From contig JAGWUS010000038.1 in the NCBI GenBank assembly GCA_028868305.1, positions 1 to 38,437 on the forward strand: a stretch of 38,437 nt of DNA, in the 5' to 3' direction. Below the pieces are notes generated by a model. The model did not search any database. It was not told where the DNA came from and saw only the letters and a list, made by a program, of their open reading frames with translations. The stretch comes from Burkholderiales bacterium (GTDB lineage Bacteria; Pseudomonadota; Gammaproteobacteria; Burkholderiales; Burkholderiaceae_C). Positions 33,500 through 38,437 of this stretch are shown in pieces; the stretch's first letter is position 1, and every line of letters starts with the position of its first letter. The position numbers were made by a program, and so were the translations under genes.

Positions 33500-34684
33500 G
33501 TGTCCGTGCCAGCGGGGTCGCCCAACGAAGGTGCTGTGCCCCGCGTGGCGATGGTTGCCGGCGAAGCTTCTGGCGACTTGCTGGCAGGCTTGCTGCTGGC
33601 GGGCATGAAAGCCCGCTGGCCGGGCCTCACCGCGCACGGCATCGGTGGCCCGCAAATGACCCGCCACGGCTTTGCCGCCTGGTGGCCGCACCACAAGCTC
33701 TCGGTGCATGGTTTTAGCTGGGAGTTGCTGCGCCGTTACCGCGAGATTGTGGGCATTCGCACGCAACTCAAGGAGCGTCTGCTGGCACAAAAGCCCGATG
33801 TGTTCATTGGTGTGGATGCCCCCGACTTCAACCTGGATCTGGAAGCCGATCTCAAGGCCGCAGGCATCAAGACCGTGCATTTCGTGTCGCCCTCGGTGTG
33901 GGCCTGGCGTGCCGAGCGGCTGGAAAAAATTCATCGCAGTGCCGACCACGTGCTGTGCATCTTCCCGTTCGAGCCCGAGTTGCTGGCAGCGCACGGCATA
34001 GCGGCCACCTACGTGGGGCACCCGATCGCCAATGTGATTCCCATGATCCCGGACAAGGCTGCCGCCCGTACTGCGCTGGGGCTGGACCCAGCCGACACGG
34101 TGGTCGCCATCCTGCCTGGCAGCCGCTTGGGTGAGATTCGCCATCTGGCTTTGCGGTTCTTTAGGGCTGCAGCCCTTATGCAACGTGCACGACCAGCTAT
34201 CAAATTCATAGTGCCTGCGGTGCCGGGTTTGCAGCAAGAGATAGAAGCAATTGCCCGCAAGAGCGGCATGGCGGCCAGCCTGCAGATCATCACTGGCCAG
34301 TCGCACACCGCACTGGCTGCCTGCGACGTCACCCTCATTGCCAGCGGAACCGCTACGTTGGAGGCGGCGTTGTTCAAGCGTCCCATGGTGATTGCGTACC
34401 ACATGGGCTGGGTGTCCTGGAAGCTCATGCAGCGCAAACGCCTGCAACCCTGGGTGGGCCTGCCCAACATCCTGTGCCGCGATTTTGTGGTGCCCGAACT
34501 GCTGCAGGACGCAGCCACACCCGATGCGCTGGCGCACGGCGTGCTGAACTGGCTGGACTCTGCCCAGCGTAACCCTGCGAAAATAGGCGCGCTTCAGGAA
34601 ACCTTCACCGCGCTGCACCACAGCTTGCTGCGCGACACCGCCACCCTTGCCACCGATGCCATCGAAAAAGTCCTCCAGAGTTAA
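33500..34684 (+). CDS. lpxB: Lipid-A-disaccharide synthase LpxB
   Basis: GT-B glycosyltransferase (family GT19) joining UDP-2,3-diacylglucosamine and lipid X to the tetra-acyl disaccharide at the inner membrane. Marks include [15 protein letters not shown] (16-30), [50 protein letters not shown] and [24 protein letters not shown]. 394 residues from GTG 33500 (GTG 33506 also possible). Bases 34158-34212 within it resemble a short repeat also seen in the downstream methyltransferase gene (see repeats). The last 29 nt overlap the rnhB start. Confidence 0.96.
   Translation: MSVPAGSPNEGAVPRVAMVAGEASGDLLAGLLLAGMKARWPGLTAHGIGGPQMTRHGFAAWWPHHKLSVHGFSWELLRRYREIVGIRTQLKERLLAQKPDVFIGVDAPDFNLDLEADLKAAGIKTVHFVSPSVWAWRAERLEKIHRSADHVLCIFPFEPELLAAHGIAATYVGHPIANVIPMIPDKAAARTALGLDPADTVVAILPGSRLGEIRHLALRFFRAAALMQRARPAIKFIVPAVPGLQQEIEAIARKSGMAASLQIITGQSHTALAACDVTLIASGTATLEAALFKRPMVIAYHMGWVSWKLMQRKRLQPWVGLPNILCRDFVVPELLQDAATPDALAHGVLNWLDSAQRNPAKIGALQETFTALHHSLLRDTATLATDAIEKVLQS
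34158..34212 (+). repeat. In-gene short repeat, copy 1 (within lpxB)
   Basis: Ends in AGCTATCAAATTCATAGT (34195-34212), AT-rich against the GC-rich gene. Sixteen of these 18 bases match 35523-35540, and AGCCC/GCAC blocks match further left. Encodes [14 protein letters not shown] in frame. Confidence 0.5.
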
Positions 34685-35300
34685 AGCCCCGCCAACAGAA
34701 CAAGTGGCGTTTGTCTTCGATCTGCCGGGTCTGGTGGCTGGCGTGGATGAGGCTGGGCGCGGGCCACTGGCCGGGCCGGTGGTGGCGGCGGCCGTCATTC
34801 TGGATGACCTCAAACCCATCCAGGGCCTGAACGATTCCAAGAAACTCACCGCGAAGCAAAGAGAAAAGCTGTACGACGAAATCCGTGCCAAAGCCCTGTG
34901 CTGTTCCATTGCCCAGGCCAGTGTGGAAGAAATTGACGACATCAACATCCTGCAGGCCACCATGCTCGCGATGAAGCGCGCCGTAGAGGGCTTGCGCCTC
35001 AAGCCTGCCAAAGTGCTGGTGGACGGCAACCGCCTGCCAGTGCTGGACGTACTGGCCGAAGCTATTGTGAAGGGCGATGCCACCGTGCCCGCCATCTCGG
35101 CTGCTTCCATCCTGGCCAAAGTGACCCGTGACCGCTGGTGTGCCGAACTGGACGCGCAGTACCCGCAATATGGCTTTGCCGGCCACAAGGGCTATGGCAC
35201 TGCAGAGCACATCGCCGCATTGCAGGCCCACGGTGCCTGCCCGGAACACCGCAAGACTTTCAGCCCGGTGACCCAGGTGCTTGCCCAGGCGCGGGGCTGA
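34656..35300 (+). CDS. rnhB: Ribonuclease HII
   Basis: Removes ribonucleotides from DNA and RNA of DNA-RNA hybrids. The active-site acids are in [23 protein letters not shown] (D and E of the first motif), [16 protein letters not shown] and [10 protein letters not shown]. 214 residues; ATG 34656 is chosen, 29 nt inside lpxB in another frame, because the next in-frame start would remove no conserved residue but lacks a better site; TTG 34647 is less likely. End is 7 nt before the start of the next gene. Confidence 0.95.
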   Translation: MPSKKSSRVKAPPTEQVAFVFDLPGLVAGVDEAGRGPLAGPVVAAAVILDDLKPIQGLNDSKKLTAKQREKLYDEIRAKALCCSIAQASVEEIDDINILQATMLAMKRAVEGLRLKPAKVLVDGNRLPVLDVLAEAIVKGDATVPAISAASILAKVTRDRWCAELDAQYPQYGFAGHKGYGTAEHIAALQAHGACPEHRKTFSPVTQVLAQARG

Positions 35301-35307
35301 AATTCCC

Positions 35308-36078
35308 ATGACCGAACCCGTCCACATCACCTCGCGCGATAACCCGCTGCTCAAGGAGTTGCGCAAAGTCGCCCAGGACAACACCGCCTACCGCAAGGCG
35401 GGACGCTTCTGGGTGGAGGGCGACCATCTGTGCAGCGCCGCCCTGGCGCGTGGCGTCAAGCCTGCCGTGGCCGTGTATTCAGAGTCATATTGGCCTCTAG
35501 CCCCTGCGGGATATGCACAGGCAGCTATCAAAAACATAGTAATTCCGGACGGCCTGTTCCGGGAGTTGAGCGGCCTGGAGTCGCCCGCCAGTGTCGGCTT
35601 TGTCATCGGTCTACCCGTTGAAGTGGCCTTCCAGCCCCTTGCGCCCACCGTCATTCTGGACAGGGTGCAGGATGCCGGCAACGTCGGCTCCATCCTGCGC
35701 AGTGCCGGGGCATTCGGATTTCGGCAGGTGCTGGTGCTCAAAGGTACGGCTGCGTTGTGGAGCCCCAAGGTGCTGCGCGCCGGCATGGGCGCACATTTTG
35801 GGCTGACGCTGCTGGAAAGCGTGTCGCTGGAAGACCTGCAGACCCTGCAGGTGCCCATCGTGGTGACCAGTTCCCACCAGGGCGACCTGATTCAAAACCT
35901 GCGTTTGCCACATCCTTGTGCCTGGGCCATGGGCCACGAAGGGCAGGGCGTCTGCGCCGAACTGATGCAGCGCGCCGCGGTGCATGTGCGCATCGGCCAG
36001 CCTGGTGGTGAAGAATCCCTCAACGTGGCGGCTGCCGCAGCTATCTGCTTGCACGCCAGCAGCCTGTCCCACACCTGA
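35308..36078 (+). CDS. SpoU/TrmH-family RNA 2'-O-methyltransferase
   Basis: SAM-dependent methyltransferase with the knotted SPOUT fold; relatives methylate 23S rRNA or tRNA ribose. The three SpoU motifs are present: VILDRVQDAGNVGSILRSAGAFG (about 113-135), AWAMGHEGQGV (about 203-213) and GGEESLNVAAAAAICL (about 227-242). An N-terminal substrate-binding domain (SRDNPLLKELRKVAQDN, FWVEGDHL) resembles RlmB/TsnR-type enzymes; the target base is not predictable. 256 residues from ATG 35308. Residues near SYWPLAPAGYAQAAIKNIVIP come from a repeat-like insertion (see repeats). Lies 7 nt after rnhB. Confidence 0.9.
   Translation: MTEPVHITSRDNPLLKELRKVAQDNTAYRKAGRFWVEGDHLCSAALARGVKPAVAVYSESYWPLAPAGYAQAAIKNIVIPDGLFRELSGLESPASVGFVIGLPVEVAFQPLAPTVILDRVQDAGNVGSILRSAGAFGFRQVLVLKGTAALWSPKVLRAGMGAHFGLTLLESVSLEDLQTLQVPIVVTSSHQGDLIQNLRLPHPCAWAMGHEGQGVCAELMQRAAVHVRIGQPGGEESLNVAAAAAICLHASSLSHT
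35484..35540 (+). repeat. In-gene short repeat, copy 2 (within SpoU gene)
   Basis: Contains CTCTAGCCC, ATGCACAGGCAGC and ends AGCTATCAAAAACATAGT (35523-35540), 16/18 identical with the end of copy 1. I recall a family of such repeats, ending in GCTATCAAA...ATAG, spread through Comamonadaceae genomes; not verified here. Confidence 0.5.
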
Positions 36079-36084
36079 TTGGCC

Positions 36085-36483
36085 ATGTCAGAACGCAGCA
36101 ACCCGATTTCTGTGCGCGTCTACTGGGAAGACACCGATGCCGGTGGCGTCGTGTTTTACGCTAACTACCTCAAGTTCTTCGAGCGCGCCCGCACCGAGTG
36201 GCTGCGCGCCCTGGGCGTGGAGCAGGCCGCCCTAAAAGCCGAAACCGGCGCCATCTTTGTGGTGGCTGAGGTCCAGTTGCGCTACCTGGCCGCAGCCAGA
36301 CTGGACGACCTGCTCACCATCACCGTCAAGGTGCTGGACCAGGGTGCGGCATCCCTGGAACTGGAGCAGCAGGCCTGGCGGGGCGACACCCTGCTGGCCG
36401 AGGGGCGAGTGCGGGTAGGGTGTGTGGATGGTGAAACACTGCGCCCGCGGCGCATGCCAAAGCAGATTTGGGACGTCCTGTAA
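36085..36483 (+). CDS. ybgC: YbgC-type acyl-CoA thioesterase
   Basis: Hot-dog thioesterase of the tol-pal-associated YbgC family, hydrolysing short or fatty acyl-CoA or acyl-ACP. The signature is VYWEDTDAGGVVFYANYLKFFERARTEW (12-39) with probable catalytic D18; the family usually has Tyr-His in VVYHANY, here Phe-Tyr. 132 residues from ATG 36085. The usual partners tolQRA-pal are not next to it; it follows the SpoU gene by 6 nt and precedes the carA promoter. A TTG 6 nt upstream is also in frame. Confidence 0.92.
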   Translation: MSERSNPISVRVYWEDTDAGGVVFYANYLKFFERARTEWLRALGVEQAALKAETGAIFVVAEVQLRYLAAARLDDLLTITVKVLDQGAASLELEQQAWRGDTLLAEGRVRVGCVDGETLRPRRMPKQIWDVL

Positions 36484-36497
36484 GGGGAAACGCGAAG

Positions 36498-36518
36498 GCC
36501 TCCGCTATAATGGGAGGC
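36498..36518 (+). promoter_or_regulatory. carA promoter -10 inside an inverted repeat
   Basis: TATAAT at 36506-36511 lies between GCCTCC (36498-36503) and GGAGGC (36513-36518). No good -35 box is seen 17 bp upstream, so an activator or extended recognition may be needed. Transcription from about 36518 gives a 115-nt leader before carA. Confidence 0.6.
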
Positions 36519-36634
36519 TTTCCAGTAAACAGCAGTCCCAAGCGCAGTTTAAGCAACATTCCATCGTAAAAGCATCCGCCAGGAGTCCTTCTTGAGCGCG
36601 TTTGGGCGTAACCGTAACCCATTCGGAGAAACCA

Positions 36635-37801
36635 GTGCTTTTGTCTCTCAAGGGAACCACCCCACCCGCCATCCTGGCGCTCGCAGACGGCACGGTCTAC
36701 ATTGGCAATTCCATTGGAGCCGCCGGCTCCACAGTCGGTGAAGTCGTGTTTAACACGTCCATGACCGGCTACCAGGAGATCCTCACCGATCCCAGCTATT
36801 GCCAGCAGATCGTCACGTTGACCTACCCCCACATCGGCAGCTACGGCATCAACCCCGAAGACGTGGAATCCGGCAAGGTCCACGCCGCTGGTTTGATCAT
36901 CAAAGACCTGCCGCTGGTGGCGTCCAACTTCCGCTCCACCCAGACGCTGACCCAGTATCTGGTGGCTGAGGGCACGGTCGCCATTGCCAACATCGACACC
37001 CGCCAGTTGACCCGCCAGCTGCGCACCCAGGGCGCGCAAAACGGCTGCATCCTGGCGCTCGCCGCCGGTGAAGCCGTTACCAAGGAATCGATCGAGAAGG
37101 CGGTTGCTGCCGCCAAGGGCGCGCCCAGCATGTCTGGCCTCGACCTGGCCAAAGTGGTCTCCAGCACCAGCAGCTATGGTTGGACCGAGTCTGAGTGGAC
37201 TTTGGGCCAAGGCTACGGTGCACAAACTGCACCCCAATTCCACGTCGTGGCGTACGACTTTGGTGTCAAGAAAAACATTTTGCGTATGTTGGCCGAGCGC
37301 GGTTGCAAGGTCACCGTGGTGCCAGCGCAAACCTCGGCGGCCGACGTCCTGAAGCACAACCCTAATGGCATCTTCCTGTCCAATGGCCCCGGCGACCCGG
37401 AACCCTGCGATTACGCCATTACTGCGACCAAAGAACTGATCGATACCGGCATTCCCACCTTTGGTATCTGCCTGGGCCACCAGATCATGGCGCTGGCGTC
37501 TGGCGCAAAGACCTTCAAGATGAAGTTCGGCCACCACGGTGCCAACCATCCGGTCAAAGACCTCGATAGCGGCCGCGTGTCCATCACCAGCCAGAACCAC
37601 GGTTTTGCGGTGGACGAGAAAACGCTGCCCGCCAATCTGCGCCCCACGCACATCAGCCTGTTTGACAACACGCTGCAGGGTCTGGAGCGCACAGACAAGC
37701 CGGCCTTCTGCTTCCAGGGTCACCCCGAAGCCTCGCCCGGCCCGCACGACATTGGCTACCTGTTTGACCGTTTCATCGGTCTCATGGAAAAGCGCGCATG
37801 A
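36635..37801 (+). CDS. carA: Carbamoyl-phosphate synthase small chain
   Basis: Glutaminase subunit of carbamoyl-phosphate synthase; supplies ammonia to the large subunit CarB for arginine and pyrimidine synthesis. The N-terminal domain ([32 protein letters not shown]) is followed by the class I glutamine amidotransferase domain with nucleophile C279 in [13 protein letters not shown] and the His/Glu pair in [12 protein letters not shown]. 388 residues from GTG 36635, supported by CGGAG 8 nt upstream and by the family's N-terminus (MLLS...); an in-frame TTG 36602 is unsupported. carB is not next: an exporter gene begins in the overlapping ATGA. Confidence 0.97.
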   Translation: MLLSLKGTTPPAILALADGTVYIGNSIGAAGSTVGEVVFNTSMTGYQEILTDPSYCQQIVTLTYPHIGSYGINPEDVESGKVHAAGLIIKDLPLVASNFRSTQTLTQYLVAEGTVAIANIDTRQLTRQLRTQGAQNGCILALAAGEAVTKESIEKAVAAAKGAPSMSGLDLAKVVSSTSSYGWTESEWTLGQGYGAQTAPQFHVVAYDFGVKKNILRMLAERGCKVTVVPAQTSAADVLKHNPNGIFLSNGPGDPEPCDYAITATKELIDTGIPTFGICLGHQIMALASGAKTFKMKFGHHGANHPVKDLDSGRVSITSQNHGFAVDEKTLPANLRPTHISLFDNTLQGLERTDKPAFCFQGHPEASPGPHDIGYLFDRFIGLMEKRA

Positions 37802-38437
37802 GCTTCTACGGCGTTACCGACATCTGGACCTACCTGATCGGCGCGATCGGCATTATTTTGCTGCCCGGCCCGAACTCACTGTATGTCCTGTCGGTAGCGA
37901 CCGCGCGCGGCGTGCGCGCCGGCTACCAGGGCGCCTTTGGCGTATTTGTGGGCGACACTATTTTGCTGGCGCTCACGGCGCTGGGCGCGGCGAGTCTGCT
38001 GCGTACGCATCCCGCCCTGTTCATGGTGGTGAAGTACGCGGGCGCGGCCTACCTGACCTGGGTGGGGATCAACCTGATTCGCGGTGCCATCACCAAGTGG
38101 CGCTCTGGCACGCCGGTGGAAGTGGATGCGGATGCCGCCGTCACGCAAATGGTGGCCAACCTGCAGCAGCCGTTCAAGCGTGCGCTGGTGATCAGCCTGC
38201 TGAACCCCAAGGCGATTTTGTTTCTGTTGTCGTTCTTTGTGCAGTTCATCGACCCCAATTACGACACGCCTGCCGTGCCCTTCCTGATTCTGGGCGGCAT
38301 CATCATGGGTCTGAGTGCCCTGTACCTGTCTGCCCTGATTTTTGCGGGCGCCCGCCTGGCGCAGGGGTTTAGCCGGCGCAAGCGCCTCTCAAGCAGTCTC
38401 TCTGGCGCCGTGGGTGGCCTGTTTATGTGGTTTGGGG
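37798..38437 (+). CDS. leuE: LeuE/RhtB-family amino acid exporter (partial)
   Basis: Inner-membrane exporter of the LysE/RhtB superfamily; the reading is closest to E. coli LeuE, a leucine exporter. Starts [20 protein letters not shown], with the family motif [14 protein letters not shown] at 22-35, [38 protein letters not shown] and about six membrane segments. Start ATG 37798 overlaps the carA stop (ATGA). The gene is open to the last base of the window: 213 codons seen, so it is nearly complete; only the last few residues are cut off. It lies between carA and, presumably, carB; such an insertion of an exporter is seen in some Burkholderiales. Substrate is inferred. Confidence 0.88.
   Translation, partial: MSFYGVTDIWTYLIGAIGIILLPGPNSLYVLSVATARGVRAGYQGAFGVFVGDTILLALTALGAASLLRTHPALFMVVKYAGAAYLTWVGINLIRGAITKWRSGTPVEVDADAAVTQMVANLQQPFKRALVISLLNPKAILFLLSFFVQFIDPNYDTPAVPFLILGGIIMGLSALYLSALIFAGARLAQGFSRRKRLSSSLSGAVGGLFMWFG

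Noticed and set aside
33392..35188. 598-codon minus-strand frame over lpxB and rnhB
   Set aside because: Long only because of high GC third positions; lpxB and rnhB are certain.
36326..37747. 473-codon minus-strand frame over carA
   Set aside because: Antisense shadow of carA.

Overview
The window looks like a chromosomal segment of a betaproteobacterium of the order Burkholderiales, most likely family Comamonadaceae (Rhodoferax/Polaromonas/Acidovorax-like). This rests on the order and reading of the core genes (rimO, rnr, rpsB-tsf-pyrH-frr-uppS-cdsA-dxr-rseP-bamA-skp-lpxD-fabZ-lpxA-lpxB-rnhB), the high GC content, and two copies of a short in-gene repeat of a type I recall from that family. 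No database search was possible.

Bases 1 to about 12,410 are a mobile or accessory region. Four genes typical of plasmid-like integrative elements are scattered along it: radC, a large orphan parB, a DUF736 gene and a DUF2958 gene, with an IHF-alpha paralogue at the left. Each of the four sits behind a long non-coding leader. The leaders of radC and the DUF2958 gene are clearly homologous (about 79% over a gap-free 107-nt block by hand alignment) and share hairpins, one with a compensating base-pair change. No relaxase, type IV secretion or ParA gene is visible, so this is either a fragment of a larger element or a degraded one. Between the backbone genes lie cargo genes: a protein with PD-(D/E)XK nuclease residues, a convergent AbiE-type toxin-antitoxin pair, and a PIN-like protein next to a large serine recombinase. 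The recombinase start codon is only 10 nt from the rimO start codon, so the right edge of the island appears to sit at the 5' end of rimO.

Bases 12,419 to 21,000 hold housekeeping genes: rimO; a bidirectional terminator; tRNA-Leu(CAG) on the minus strand; rnr; and a minus-strand run of dadA-like oxidase, HDOD protein, metallo-beta-lactamase-fold hydrolase and NAD(P)HX repair enzyme that converges on rnr with a 7-bp gap.

Bases 21,063 to 36,483 are a long plus-strand cluster with tight, often overlapping junctions. It joins translation (rpsB, tsf, frr), UMP kinase (pyrH), undecaprenyl phosphate, phospholipid and isoprenoid precursor synthesis (uppS, cdsA, dxr), the sigma-E site-2 protease (rseP), outer membrane protein assembly (bamA, skp) and lipid A synthesis (lpxD, fabZ, lpxA, lpxB), followed by rnhB, a SpoU-type RNA methyltransferase and a YbgC-type thioesterase. 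The logic is envelope biogenesis coupled to growth. The window ends with carA, behind its own promoter, and a leuE-like exporter cut by the window edge.

The most unusual items are the paired leader RNAs, the nuclease-like cargo gene, the recombinase/rimO junction, and a 43-nt near-perfect palindrome directly after the DUF2958 gene.
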